Below, in pieces: positions 1 through 9,109 of a stretch of DNA of 64,000 nt. The notes beneath the pieces were generated by a model. That model saw only the letters and a program-made list of their open reading frames with translations. It searched no databases and was not told the origin of the DNA. The first letter of the stretch is position 1. Each line of letters begins with the position of its first letter. The translations under genes and the position numbers were made by a program. Location: contig NZ_CP087598.1 of NCBI RefSeq assembly GCF_020990385.1, forward strand, positions 1,594,001 through 1,658,000, in the 5' to 3' direction. The stretch is from Paracoccus sp. MA. Its GTDB lineage: Bacteria; Pseudomonadota; Alphaproteobacteria; Rhodobacterales; Rhodobacteraceae.

Positions 1-1053
1 CTGATGGGGGCGGGCGCCTTTTTCGGACCGGCGATCCAGGCGCGGCTGGGCGCGAAACGCGCCACCGTGCTGGCGCTGATGGTGCTGAGCCTCGGCTCGG
101 GCCTGCGGCTGGCGGCGCATTCGGCGCTGGAGATGCTGGGCTCGGCCGTGCTGCTGGGCCTGGGCGCGGCGGTGGTGCAGGCGGTGTTCCCGACCATCAT
201 CAAGCGCGAATTCCCGCGCGGCATCAACCTGGCCATGGGGCTTTACGCCGCGATGATGATGGGCGGCGGCGCCTTCGGCGCGCAGGCCGCGCCGCTGATC
301 GCCGCATGGTCGGGAAGCTGGCGGCTGGCGCTTGGCTGGCTGGCCCTGCCCGCCGCCCTGACCGCGCTGCTGGTGGCGCTGGCCCTGCCGCGCGAGACCC
401 GGACCCGGGAGGCCGGCGGCAGGGCGGGGCTGGGCCGCTGGCTGCGCCTGCCGCGGGTCTGGCTGCTCATGGCCTGTTTCGGGCTGATCAACGGCGGCTA
501 TTCATCCTCGGTGGCCTGGCTTGCGCCCGCCTTCCAGGATCTCGGCTGGCCGGCCGGCGCCAGTGGCGGGCTGCTGGCGGTGCTGGCGGTCGGGCAGGCC
601 GTCTCGGCCCTGGCCACGCCGGTCCTGGCCAGCCGCGGCAGCGACCGCCGGCCCTGGCTGGGCGGCTGCATCGCCCTGCAGCTGCTGGGTTTCGCCATGC
701 TGGCCCTGCGCCCCGAAGCGGCCCCGCATGCGATCGCCTTCCTGCTGGGCGCCGGGCTCGGGGGCTGTTTCTCGCTGATGATGATCGTGGCGCTGGACCA
801 CCTGCCCGACCCGGCGCAGGCCGGCGCGCTGGCAGCGCTGATGCAGGGCGGCGGCTTCCTGCTGGCGGCGATCCCGCCCTGGATCCTGGCGCTGCTGCAC
901 GATCTGACCGGCAGCTTCACCCCCGGCTGGGCGCTGCATCTGGCCGCGGTGCTGGCGGTCGGCGGGCTGACGCTGCGCCTGTCGCCGGCAAGCTATCGCG
1001 GCGCCCTGCGCCATCCCGGCCCCCGAGGCGCTGACGCCGCACCGGCCGAGTGA
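1..1053 (+). CDS. MFS transporter, CynX/NimT-like (5' end outside window)
   Basis: Inner-membrane major facilitator protein. The reading frame is open from the first base, so the N-terminus lies to the left; 350 residues are visible. About ten hydrophobic helices can be counted, with a basic cytoplasmic loop near residues 125-145 that splits the two halves, as in the 12-helix MFS fold. The sequence resembles the cyanate/2-nitroimidazole permease branch (CynX/NimT), but the substrate cannot be read from the sequence. A GlcG-like gene follows 28 bp downstream, possibly in the same transcript. Confidence 0.75.
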   Translation: MMGAGAFFGPAIQARLGAKRATVLALMVLSLGSGLRLAAHSALEMLGSAVLLGLGAAVVQAVFPTIIKREFPRGINLAMGLYAAMMMGGGAFGAQAAPLIAAWSGSWRLALGWLALPAALTALLVALALPRETRTREAGGRAGLGRWLRLPRVWLLMACFGLINGGYSSSVAWLAPAFQDLGWPAGASGGLLAVLAVGQAVSALATPVLASRGSDRRPWLGGCIALQLLGFAMLALRPEAAPHAIAFLLGAGLGGCFSLMMIVALDHLPDPAQAGALAALMQGGGFLLAAIPPWILALLHDLTGSFTPGWALHLAAVLAVGGLTLRLSPASYRGALRHPGPRGADAAPAE

Positions 1054-1081
1054 ACGATTTTCGACAAGGAGGAGGAAAACC

Positions 1082-1507
1082 ATGCTGACCATCACCCGAC
1101 TGGACCAGGCGGACGCACGCCTGCTGATCGCCGGAGCCGAAGCCCATGCCCGCGAGGTCGGCGTGCCCATGTGCATCGCCGTCACCGACGAAAGCGGCCA
1201 GCTTCTGGCCTTTTCGCGCATGGATGGCGGCAAGGTGACATCGGCGACCATCGCCATCGACAAGGCCTTCACCGCTGCCGCGGCGCGCAAGGCCACGCAT
1301 GAATACGGCGCCGCCAGCCAGCCCGGCGCACCGGCCTGGGGGATTTCCTCGGCCATCGGCGGCCGGCTGATGGTGGTGGGCGGCGGGCTGCCGGTCGAGC
1401 ATGACGGCCAGACCGTCGGCGGCATCGGCGTCTCGTCCGGCACGCCGGCGCAGGACCAGGCGGTGGCGCAGGCCGGCATCGACCACTGGCGGGCGCAGCG
1501 CGCCTGA
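1082..1507 (+). CDS. GlcG/HbpS-type heme-binding-like protein (DUF336)
   Basis: 141 residues covering one complete GlcG/HbpS domain, the usual length for the family. The pattern of an N-terminal helix, a V-T-D-E-S-G strand-turn and a C-terminal GGIGVSSGTPAQD motif is typical. Members are found beside glycolate, diol and cobalamin-related genes and some bind heme; the biochemical role is mostly unknown. The start is well supported by an AAGGAGGAGG ribosome-binding site 6 bases upstream. There is no signal peptide. Its position directly after an MFS transporter suggests a small uptake/catabolic unit, but the ligand cannot be inferred. Confidence 0.8.
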   Translation: MLTITRLDQADARLLIAGAEAHAREVGVPMCIAVTDESGQLLAFSRMDGGKVTSATIAIDKAFTAAAARKATHEYGAASQPGAPAWGISSAIGGRLMVVGGGLPVEHDGQTVGGIGVSSGTPAQDQAVAQAGIDHWRAQRA

Positions 1508-1667
1508 TCGCCGGGGGAACGGGCCGGGGATCCCGGCCGTTCCCCGCAGGCCACGGCGGGCGGGCGCAGGCCGGGCCGGGTCTGGACGCCAGGCAGCCTG
1601 CCGGATAAGGCAGGCGCGTTCCCTTGCCGCCCGGGCCCGGGGAGGCCTCACCTGCCTGCAAGAGATC

Positions 1668-2405
1668 ATGCTGCTCTGGTTCCTGCCCATCGCCGCGGCC
1701 GTCTTCGGCGCAGCCATCCTGCGCGGCCTGACCGGCTTCGGCTTCGCCCTGGCGGCGGTGCCGCTGATGTCGCTGATCGTCGAGCCGCGCATGGCGGTGG
1801 CCAGCACCATCCTGCTGCAGGTGATGGTCGGCTTTCGCGACCTCATGCATCTGCACGGCAGCTATGACCGGGCCGAGGTGCTGCGGCTGTCGCTGGGCTC
1901 GCTGCTGGGCATGCCCTTCGGCATCGCGGCGCTGGCGCTGTTCGATCCCGATGCCGGGCGGCTCGCCATCGCGGCGATCTCGCTGGCCGGGCTGGGCATG
2001 ATGCTGCGCCAGCCGCATCGCCGCGTGGCCCCGGGCCCCGGCGTGGCGCTGGCGGCCGGGGCGCTGTCGGGCCTGTTCGGCAGCCTCGCCGCCATGCCCG
2101 GTCCGCCCGCCGTGGCCTATTTCGTCGCCAGCGGCACCCCGGCCGCGCGGGCGCGGGCCTCGATGATGATCTTCTTCTTCGTCTCGGCGCTGATCACCCT
2201 GCCGGGACTGGCCGTCGCCGGTGCGGTGGAGCTGCGCACGCTGGGGCTCAGCCTGGCGCTGCTGCCGCTGCTGGTCTCGGGCACCTGGGTCGGCGGGCAC
2301 CTGTTCCGCCGGCTCGATCCGCGGCATTATCGCGGGCTGGCGCTGGGGGTCATGGCGCTGTCGGCCGGGCTTGCCGGGGCGCGGGCGCTGGCCGGCCTGC
2401 TCTGA
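1668..2405 (+). CDS. TauE/SafE family sulfite/sulfonate permease-like membrane protein
   Basis: 245 residues, eight or so hydrophobic helices. The N-terminal repeat has the G-x-T-G-F-G-F-A signature found after the first helix of TauE/SafE proteins, and a second half-repeat begins near residue 125. The family exports or imports sulfite, sulfoacetate and other organic anions across the inner membrane. The ATG at 1668 was chosen because it places the first transmembrane helix at the N-terminus; the frame is open further upstream (to 1401), but that extension is Arg/Pro-rich and overlaps the previous gene. No cognate sulfonate-metabolism genes are adjacent, so the substrate is unknown. Confidence 0.8.
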   Translation: MLLWFLPIAAAVFGAAILRGLTGFGFALAAVPLMSLIVEPRMAVASTILLQVMVGFRDLMHLHGSYDRAEVLRLSLGSLLGMPFGIAALALFDPDAGRLAIAAISLAGLGMMLRQPHRRVAPGPGVALAAGALSGLFGSLAAMPGPPAVAYFVASGTPAARARASMMIFFFVSALITLPGLAVAGAVELRTLGLSLALLPLLVSGTWVGGHLFRRLDPRHYRGLALGVMALSAGLAGARALAGLL

Positions 2406-2471
2406 CCCCGGCTTGCGCCGCGCCGCCGGACAGGCTACCAGCCCGGGCTTTGCGAAAAGAAGGCGCAGGAA

Positions 2472-3710
2472 ATGCCAAACGACATGCTCGCCATCGACTT
2501 CGGAACCTCGAACTCGGCCGCGGCGATCCTGCAGGACGGACGGCCGCGGCGCCTCGCCATCGAGCCGGGGGCCGAGACCCTGCCCACCGCCGTGTTCTTC
2601 CCGGCCCGCGGCGGCGCCATGCGCATCGGCGCGGCGGCGGCCGAGGCGCTGATCGCGGGCGACGAGGGCCGCTACATGCGGGCGCTGAAAAGCGTGCTCG
2701 GGACCGGCCTGTTCCACGAATCGCGGCTGATCGCCGGCAAGCGCCGCACCCTCTCCGAGATCGTCGCCGCCTTCCTCGCCACCCTGCGCGAGCGGGCCGA
2801 GACGGCGGCCGGACGCCGCTTCCGCCGGGCGCTTTCCGGCCGGCCGGTGCATTTCCACTCGAACGACCCGGCGCGCGACGCGCAGGCCCAGGCCGACCTG
2901 CGCGGCTGCTATCTGGCGGCGGGTTTCGACGAGGTCGCCTTCCTGCCGGAACCCGAGGCGGCGGCGCTGGCCAGCCACGGCCTTGGCCGGCCGGACGAGA
3001 TCGGGCTGATCGTCGATATCGGCGGCGGCACCTCGGATTTCTCGGCCTTCCGCAGCCGGGGCGACGGGCTGGACATCCTCGCCAATCACGGCATCCGGCT
3101 GGGCGGCACGGATTTCGACCAGCAGGTCTCGCTCAGCCATGCCATGCCGGCACTGGGTCATGGCGGCGAACTGCGCCGCGCCATGGGGCCGGGGCTGCTG
3201 CCGGTGCCGAATGCGATCTATGTCGACTTGGCGACCTGGGCGAAGATCCCCTTCCTCTATGTGCCCGAGACGCGGCGCATGGCCGCCGGGATGGCCCGCA
3301 TGGCGGTGGACCGCGCCGCCATGGACCGCCTTGTGACGGTGCTGGACGAGGAACTGGGCCACGAGCTGGCCTTCGCGGTCGAGCGCGGCAAGATCGCCGC
3401 CAATGCCGGCGAGGGCGCGCAGATCGCCATGGGATTCGTCGCGCCGGGGCTGGCGCCGGCGATCTCGCCCGCCTCGCTCGACGCGGCGCTGGCGGGCCAT
3501 CGCGCCGAACTCCACGACGCCGCCGCCGAGACGCTGCGGCTGGCCGGCATCGCGCCGGATCAGGTCGGCAGCATCATCCTGGTCGGCGGCTCCAGCCTGA
3601 TGGGCCTGGTCGCCGACGAGGCGCTGCGGCTTTGCCCCGGCGCGCAGCTTCTGCGCGCGGGGGCCTTCACCGCCGTGGTGGACGGGCTGGCTCTGGCGAC
3701 GGCGCGTTGA
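2472..3710 (+). CDS. yegD: Hsp70-family ATPase, YegD-like, without substrate-binding domain
   Basis: 412 residues comprising essentially only an actin/Hsp70-type nucleotide-binding domain. The phosphate-1 loop D-F-G-T-S-N-S is at residues 8-14, the phosphate-2 loop D-I-G-G-G-T-S-D lies near residue 180, and the adenosine motif G-G-S-S is near residue 373. DnaK is about 640 residues; here the C-terminal peptide-binding and lid regions are missing, as in the YegD branch. The client, if any, is unknown. It faces the DEAD-box helicase gene tail to tail with a 7-bp gap. The start ATG follows a weak purine-rich stretch; an in-frame ATG four codons later is possible. Confidence 0.85.
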   Translation: MPNDMLAIDFGTSNSAAAILQDGRPRRLAIEPGAETLPTAVFFPARGGAMRIGAAAAEALIAGDEGRYMRALKSVLGTGLFHESRLIAGKRRTLSEIVAAFLATLRERAETAAGRRFRRALSGRPVHFHSNDPARDAQAQADLRGCYLAAGFDEVAFLPEPEAAALASHGLGRPDEIGLIVDIGGGTSDFSAFRSRGDGLDILANHGIRLGGTDFDQQVSLSHAMPALGHGGELRRAMGPGLLPVPNAIYVDLATWAKIPFLYVPETRRMAAGMARMAVDRAAMDRLVTVLDEELGHELAFAVERGKIAANAGEGAQIAMGFVAPGLAPAISPASLDAALAGHRAELHDAAAETLRLAGIAPDQVGSIILVGGSSLMGLVADEALRLCPGAQLLRAGAFTAVVDGLALATAR

Positions 3711-3717
3711 CCGCGCG

Positions 3718-5850
3718 TTAACGCTTGCCGGATTTCGGCCCGGCGCGGAAGGGCTTGTCGCCGCCCTTGCCCTGCCAGCCGCCCGCGGCCTTGTGCGACT
3801 TGAAGCCCGCGGCGCGTTTCGGCCGCGCCTCGGCGCCCTCGCCCCGGACCGGCCGGTCGTCGCGCAGCGCGCCATGCGACTTGAAGCCCGCCGATTTCAG
3901 GCCCGCACGCGGGCCGGGCTTCGGCGCGGCGGTCTTCTGCGCCTGCTTCTTCTCGCTGCTCCAGCGGGCCTTGCGCGGCGCTTCCGCCGGTTCGGCTTCC
4001 GGCGCAGGCTCGCGGACGGGCGCGGGACGGGCGGCGCGCGGCTTCACCGCCTCCGGGTCCAGCAGCGCCGGACGCCGGGCCGGCTTGGGCTTCGGCTCGG
4101 CCTTCGGCCTGTCCTCGAAGCGCGGCTCCGGCGTTTCGGGCCGCGCGGGGCGCGGCGCCTGGCCGCGATGCGGCTTTTTCTCGCGCGCGGGGGACGCCGC
4201 CCCTGCCGTTTCACCGTTTTGCAAATACTCCTGCCGACCGGGCCGCTTGTCGCGCCCGGCGGCAGTCTCGAAAACCGGCTCGCCCTCGATCCGGCGCATG
4301 GTCAGGCCGGGCTCCAGCTCGATCCGCTCGCCGAAATTCGACGCGACGGCGGCGGCGATCTGCACGAAGGTCTGCTCGGTCTTGACCCGGATCGCGCCGA
4401 TGGCGTCGCGGGTGATGTTGCCCGCCTCGCAGATCTTGGGCAGCAGCCAGCGCGCCTCGGCCCGGCCGGAATGACCGACCGAGAGCAGGAACCAGACCGC
4501 CGGGCCGAACTCGCCCCGTTCGCGCGGCGCAGAAGGCGCAGGGCCCACGCTTTCCGACAGCTCCTCGGGCGCCGGGCGCCCCTCGCGCCACAGCCGCACG
4601 AAGGCCGATGCGACCCGTTCCGCGCCGAAGCGGTCGAGCAGCGCGGCGGCCAGCCCCGCCTCCTCGCCCGGCGCCTCGGCCAGCGCCGGATGATCCAGCA
4701 TGCGTTCGTCGTCGCGGGCCTGCACCTCGTCGGCCGAGGGCGCCTTGCCCCAGTCCGCGACCAGCTTGGCGCGCTGCAAGAGCCGCTGCGCCCGCTTGTA
4801 TTCCGCCGAGGGCACGATCAGCACCGAGGTGCCCTTGGCGCCCGCCCGGCCAGTGCGGCCGGAACGGTGCAGCAGCGTGTCGGGATTGGTCGGCAGGTCG
4901 GCATGGATCACCAGTTCCAGCCCCGGCAGGTCGATGCCGCGCGCCGCCACGTCGGTGGCGATGCAGACCCGCGCCCTTCCGTCGCGCAGGGCTTGCAGGG
5001 CATGGCTGCGTTCCTGCTGGGACAGTTCGCCCGACAGCGCCACGACCTTGAAGCCGCGATTGCCCATGCGCGCCAGCAGGTGGTTCACATTGGCGCGGGT
5101 CTTGCAGAAGATGATCGCCCGGCTGGCCTCGTAATAGCGCAGGGTGTTGAAGATCGCGTGCTCGCGGTCGCGGGTGGTCACCGACAGGGCGCGATATTCG
5201 ATGTCGCCGTGCTGGCGCGCCTCGCCCATCGCCTGGATGCGCAGCGCGTCGCGCTGGAAGTCGCGGGCCAGCGCCTCGATGGCCGGCGGCACCGTGGCCG
5301 AGAAGAGCAGCGTGCGCCGTTCGGCCGGCGCCGAGCCCAGGATGAATTCCAGATCCTCGCGGAAGCCCAGATCCAGCATCTCGTCCGCCTCGTCCAGCAC
5401 ACAGGCGCGCAGACCGGTCAGGTCCAGCGAGCCGCGCTCGATATGGTCGCGCAGCCGGCCGGGGGTGCCGACGACGATATGCGCCCCGCGCTCCAGCGCC
5501 CGGCGCTCGGTGCGATAGTCCATGCCGCCGACGCAGGTGGCGATGCGCACGCCCGCCTGCTCGTAAAGCCAGCCCAGCTCGCGCGCGACCTGCAAGGCCA
5601 GCTCGCGCGTCGGCGCGATGGCCAGCGCCAGCGGCCGGCCCGCCTCGGGCAGGCTGTCGCCGTCGAGGATGTCGCCGGCCATGGCCAGCCCGAAGGCCAC
5701 CGTCTTGCCCGAGCCGGTCTGCGCCGAGACCAGCACGTCGCGGCCCCGCGCCTCGGGGGCCAGGGCGGCCTCTTGCACGGAAGTCAGGCTGGCATAGCCC
5801 TTGGCCGCCAGCGCCGCGGCCAAGGGCGCGGCAATATCATGTTCGTTCAT
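3718..5850 (-). CDS. DEAD-box ATP-dependent RNA helicase with DbpA-type RNA-binding domain and basic repetitive tail
   Basis: 710 residues. The helicase core carries an A-Q-T-G-S-G-K-T Walker A, PTRELA, TPGR, D-E-A-D, S-A-T and H-R-S-G-R-T-G-R-A-G motifs in order. After the core comes a DbpA-like RNA-binding fold (about residues 455-545) as in CsdA/DeaD/DbpA proteins, which act in ribosome assembly and cold-shock RNA remodelling. The last ~150 residues are Ala/Pro/Lys/Arg-rich and contain near-repeats of A-G-F-K-S-H. Start: ATG at 5850 begins the conserved N-terminus; the frame continues upstream to 5955, but that part is not helicase-like. The gene is monocistronic and converges with the Hsp70-like gene. 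Confidence 0.9.
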   Translation of the reverse strand: MNEHDIAAPLAAALAAKGYASLTSVQEAALAPEARGRDVLVSAQTGSGKTVAFGLAMAGDILDGDSLPEAGRPLALAIAPTRELALQVARELGWLYEQAGVRIATCVGGMDYRTERRALERGAHIVVGTPGRLRDHIERGSLDLTGLRACVLDEADEMLDLGFREDLEFILGSAPAERRTLLFSATVPPAIEALARDFQRDALRIQAMGEARQHGDIEYRALSVTTRDREHAIFNTLRYYEASRAIIFCKTRANVNHLLARMGNRGFKVVALSGELSQQERSHALQALRDGRARVCIATDVAARGIDLPGLELVIHADLPTNPDTLLHRSGRTGRAGAKGTSVLIVPSAEYKRAQRLLQRAKLVADWGKAPSADEVQARDDERMLDHPALAEAPGEEAGLAAALLDRFGAERVASAFVRLWREGRPAPEELSESVGPAPSAPRERGEFGPAVWFLLSVGHSGRAEARWLLPKICEAGNITRDAIGAIRVKTEQTFVQIAAAVASNFGERIELEPGLTMRRIEGEPVFETAAGRDKRPGRQEYLQNGETAGAASPAREKKPHRGQAPRPARPETPEPRFEDRPKAEPKPKPARRPALLDPEAVKPRAARPAPVREPAPEAEPAEAPRKARWSSEKKQAQKTAAPKPGPRAGLKSAGFKSHGALRDDRPVRGEGAEARPKRAAGFKSHKAAGGWQGKGGDKPFRAGPKSGKR

Positions 5851-5997
5851 CTTCTTCGCCAGAAAGGGGATGCGGGGGCGCATCCGGTGAAAGGCACCAT
5901 TCCCCTTTGCGGCCGGGCCCTCCCAACGGCCCGCCGGCCCGGAACGCGGAGCCAAGCCGCCCGCCTATCCTGTCCGGGCCCGCAAGTCAAAGCGAAA

Positions 5998-6558
5998 CTA
6001 GGGCCGCATCAGCTGATCCTCGGTCCAGCCGAGCCGCGCCATGTCCTCGGCCCGCACCGCCGCATCGTCGCCGACGATGAATTCGTCCAGCTGCGGCGGG
6101 ACCGTGCCGGCCTGCGACAGCAGGCCATGCACCTGCCCGCGGTGATGGGTCTGGTGCTGGAACAGATGCGACAGCAGGTCGTCGCGGCGGTCGTGCTGGA
6201 CGCGCGCGCCCCGGTCCACCGCCACGATTTCCGCCAGGGCGTCCGGCGTCAGCGCCGCGACCAGCGCCAGCAGGCGGTCGTCCATCCGCACCTGCCATTC
6301 GGACAGCCGCGCGAGGTCGGGGCAATCCCGCGCCTCGGCCTGCGCGGCCTCATCAAGCGGCCGGCCCTCCAGCGCGTCGATATAGAAGCGGTCGACCAGC
6401 AGGATATGGTTCAGCGTGGCGCGGATCGAGCCGAAGAAGGACGGGCGCGGCGCCTCATAGGCGCCGGGCGGCAGGGCGGCGCAGGCGCGATGCAGCCGGG
6501 CATTGGCCAGCCGGTTCATCTGCGCCAGCTTGCGCAGCATGCGCAGCATCAGGGTCAT
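5998..6558 (-). CDS. DinB family protein
   Basis: 186 residues forming a single DinB four-helix bundle, a fold shared with bacillithiol/mycothiol-dependent metalloenzymes. Candidate metal ligands are a His in T-L-N-H-I near residue 50 and the H-Q-x-H-H-R-G-Q motif near residues 134-141, the standard triad region. Many members are of unknown function; some are thiol-dependent transferases. A strong AGGAGG sits 7 bases before the ATG and fixes the start. It lies between the helicase and a LysR gene on the same strand, with no evidence of shared function. Confidence 0.85.
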   Translation of the reverse strand: MTLMLRMLRKLAQMNRLANARLHRACAALPPGAYEAPRPSFFGSIRATLNHILLVDRFYIDALEGRPLDEAAQAEARDCPDLARLSEWQVRMDDRLLALVAALTPDALAEIVAVDRGARVQHDRRDDLLSHLFQHQTHHRGQVHGLLSQAGTVPPQLDEFIVGDDAAVRAEDMARLGWTEDQLMRP

Positions 6559-6609
6559 CGGGCACCTCCTGCCGCGATGATGCCGCCCCGCGCCCGCCGG
6601 GTCGAGCCT

Positions 6610-7512
6610 CTAGCGCCGCGGCCCGGCGGGATCGTGGCCCAGGCTGCGGCGGATCTCGGCCAGGAACAGTTGCAGCGCCGGCACCGGGTCGCGGTGGTGA
6701 TAGACGATATAGACCTCGGAGACCGGCGGATCGGGGCGGATCGGCAGGAAGGTCAGCGGTCCCGCCGTCAGCCTGGCGATGCCCGCCGGCACGATGCTGA
6801 CCCCGAAGCCCGCGACGATCAGGCTGGGGATCGACTGCGCGTCTACCACCTGCTGCGAGACCCGCGGCCGATAGCCCGAGGCGACGATGCAGGCCATGAC
6901 ATAGGCCGCGAAATCGGAACTGTCGGGGCGCAGCACGACATGCTGGTCCTCGCGCAGGTCGTCGATCGACACGCAGGTGCGCCCGGCCAGCCGGTGGTCG
7001 CTGCGCACCAGCGCCACCATCTCCTCGCGCCAGCCGTATTCATGGACCAGCTCCTCGTCGCGCGGCACCGAACGGTTGAAGCTGACATCGGTGCGCCGGC
7101 TCAGCACCTCGGTGATCTGCGTGGCCGGGGTCTGTTCGTGGACGCGCAGGGTGATTCGCGGATGCAGCCGGGCGAAATGCGCCAGAAGCTCGGAGAGGCC
7201 CCCGCGCAGGATCGAGCCGGTTGCCCCGATTTCCAGCAAACCGTCCTGGCCCTGCTGGATTTCGCGGATCTCCTGCAGGCTGCGCTCATACTGGTCCAGC
7301 ATGTTGCGCGCCCGGGGCAGAAACAGCGCGCCGGCCCGCGTCAGCGCCACCTTGCGGCTGGTGCGGTGGATGAGTTCCGCGCCCACCTCGCGCTCAAGTG
7401 TCTGGATTTGCGTGCTCAGCGGCGGCTGCGACATGTTTAGCCGTCGGGCGGCGCGGGTGAAGTTCAGCTCTTCGGCCAGGACGACGAAGCAGCGGAGCTG
7501 GCGCATTCTCAT
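6610..7512 (-). CDS. LysR-type transcriptional regulator, divergent from dctA
   Basis: 300 residues: winged helix-turn-helix at about 1-60 (F-T-R-A-A-R-R-L-N then Q-P-P-L-S-T-Q-I) and a periplasmic-binding-like effector domain from about 90 to the end. It is divergent from the dicarboxylate symporter gene with a 175-bp shared control region, the classic LysR arrangement for an activator of the neighbouring gene and a repressor of itself. The effector is likely a dicarboxylate or related carbon source, inferred from position only. The start is ATG at 7512; a second ATG two codons in is equally possible. Confidence 0.9.
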   Translation of the reverse strand: MRMRQLRCFVVLAEELNFTRAARRLNMSQPPLSTQIQTLEREVGAELIHRTSRKVALTRAGALFLPRARNMLDQYERSLQEIREIQQGQDGLLEIGATGSILRGGLSELLAHFARLHPRITLRVHEQTPATQITEVLSRRTDVSFNRSVPRDEELVHEYGWREEMVALVRSDHRLAGRTCVSIDDLREDQHVVLRPDSSDFAAYVMACIVASGYRPRVSQQVVDAQSIPSLIVAGFGVSIVPAGIARLTAGPLTFLPIRPDPPVSEVYIVYHHRDPVPALQLFLAEIRRSLGHDPAGPRR

Positions 7513-7687
7513 AGCATCACCGTATAGATCAGCGGTAAATCGATATTAGACACGGATGCAACATTCGCCAACAATCTTGGCATGAGGGGTCAGCCGCGAC
7601 CGCGCGCCGCCGATGCGAGAGGAGACGCATCCGGAAGCGCGCCGGGCCGCGGCCCGCCCCTTCCGTCACAGGGAGGAACGGAAACAC

Positions 7688-9007
7688 ATGCCGAATTGGT
7701 CCAGGTCCTTGTTTGGACAGGTTTGCGTGGCGCTGGTGCTGGGGGTCGTCGCCGGCTTCTTCGCGCCGGAATTCGCCGCCAAGATGAAGCCGCTGGGGGA
7801 CGGGTTCATCAAGCTCATCAAGATGCTGATCCCCGTCATCGTGTTCTGCGTCGTGGTGCATGGCATCGCCGGCGCGGGCGATCTGAAGAAGGTCGGCAAG
7901 GTCGGCGTGCGCGCCATCGTCTATTTCGAGATCATCACCACCATCGCCCTGGCCCTGGGCATCGCGGTCGCCTATCTGTTCGGCCCCGGCCACGGCATGA
8001 ACATCGACGTGAGCCAGCTGGATGCCTCGGCGCTGTCGGCCTATGTGGACCGCGCGCATGAAGTCACCAGCGGCGGCACCGTCGACTTCCTGATGAAGCT
8101 GATCCCGACCACGATGATCAGCGGCTTCGCCCAGGGCGACATCCTGCAGGTGCTGCTGGTCGCGATCCTGTTCGGCTGCGCCCTGTCGCTGGTGGGCGAA
8201 CGCGGCAAGCCGCTGCTGCACATGATCGAGCTGACGGGTGACGTCACCTTCAAGGTCATGTATTTCATCGTCCGGCTGGCGCCGCTGGGGGTGTTCGGCG
8301 CCATCGCCTTCACCGTCGGGCAATACGGCATCGGCTCGCTGGCGCAGCTGGGCTATCTGGTCGGGCTGTTCTACGTCACCATCGCCATCTTCGTCTTCGT
8401 GGTGCTGGGCTTCGTGCTGCGGCTGTCGGGCTTCAGCATCATCAAGCTGCTGCGCTACATGCGCACCGAGGTCGGCATCGTCGCCGGCACCGCCAGCAGC
8501 GACGCGGTGCTGCCGCAGACCATGCGCAAGCTGGAGCATCTGGGCATCAAGGACTCGACCGTGGGCCTGGTGGTGCCGACGGGCTATTCCTTCAACCTCG
8601 ACGCCTTCTCGATCTATCTGACGCTGGCGGCGGTGTTCATCGCCCAGGCGACCAACACGCCGCTGTCCACCACCGACCTGCTGGCCATCCTGGGCGTGGC
8701 GCTGGTGACGTCGAAGGGCGCGCACGGGGTGCCGGGCTCGGCCATCGTGATCCTGGCCGCGACGCTGGCCGCGATCCCGGCCATTCCCGCCATCGGGCTG
8801 GTGCTGGTGCTGTCGGTGGACTGGTTCATGGGCATCGCCCGGGCGCTGGGAAACTATCTGGGCAATTGCGTGGCCACCGTGGTCGTCGCCTCCTGGGTGG
8901 GCGATATCGACCGCGACCGCGCCCGCCGCATCCTCGACGGCGAGGACATGCCGACCCTGGACGTGCTGGACGAGGATGCGCCCATGTCGCAGCCGCAGCA
9001 CGGGTAA
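7688..9007 (+). CDS. dctA: C4-dicarboxylate:cation symporter, DctA/GltP family
   Basis: 439 residues, the usual length for DctA. Inner-membrane transporter using H+ or Na+ to import succinate, fumarate and malate. Family marks include V-I-V-F-C-V-V-V-H-G-I-A in the third helix region, the serine-rich re-entrant loop G-T-A-S-S-D-A-V-L-P, and the N-L-D-A-F-S-I-Y substrate/ion site. ATG at 7688 follows a GGGAGG about 11 bases upstream; the frame extends upstream but not with homologous sequence. The divergent LysR gene at 6610-7512 is the probable regulator. A strong hairpin terminator lies about 60 bases after the stop. Confidence 0.92.
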   Translation: MPNWSRSLFGQVCVALVLGVVAGFFAPEFAAKMKPLGDGFIKLIKMLIPVIVFCVVVHGIAGAGDLKKVGKVGVRAIVYFEIITTIALALGIAVAYLFGPGHGMNIDVSQLDASALSAYVDRAHEVTSGGTVDFLMKLIPTTMISGFAQGDILQVLLVAILFGCALSLVGERGKPLLHMIELTGDVTFKVMYFIVRLAPLGVFGAIAFTVGQYGIGSLAQLGYLVGLFYVTIAIFVFVVLGFVLRLSGFSIIKLLRYMRTEVGIVAGTASSDAVLPQTMRKLEHLGIKDSTVGLVVPTGYSFNLDAFSIYLTLAAVFIAQATNTPLSTTDLLAILGVALVTSKGAHGVPGSAIVILAATLAAIPAIPAIGLVLVLSVDWFMGIARALGNYLGNCVATVVVASWVGDIDRDRARRILDGEDMPTLDVLDEDAPMSQPQHG

Positions 9008-9069
9008 CGAGGTCCCTCGCGGATCGGCCGGGACCAGCGCGACGGACCCGGTCGCCCTGCCGAGAAGAC

Positions 9070-9106
9070 GGCCTGCGCCTTCCCTCCCGATGGCGCAGGC
9101 CCTTTC
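9070..9106. terminator. Hairpin terminator between convergent dctA and LysR genes
   Basis: Perfect 10-bp stem GGCCTGCGCC / GGCGCAGGCC with a 12-base loop, followed on the plus strand by CTTTCAT. It ends just 3 bases before the stop codon of the convergent LysR gene, so it most likely terminates dctA transcription. The T tract is short. Confidence 0.7.
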
Positions 9107-9109
9107 ATG

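Noticed and set aside
1269..3875. Very long minus-strand open frame
   Set aside because: High-GC codon shadow of the GlcG, TauE and Hsp70-like genes; rich in Arg, Gly, Ala, Pro and Gln, with no domain.
3793..7440. 1215-codon plus-strand open frame
   Set aside because: Antisense shadow of the helicase, DinB and LysR genes, all of which have clear families and ribosome-binding sites.
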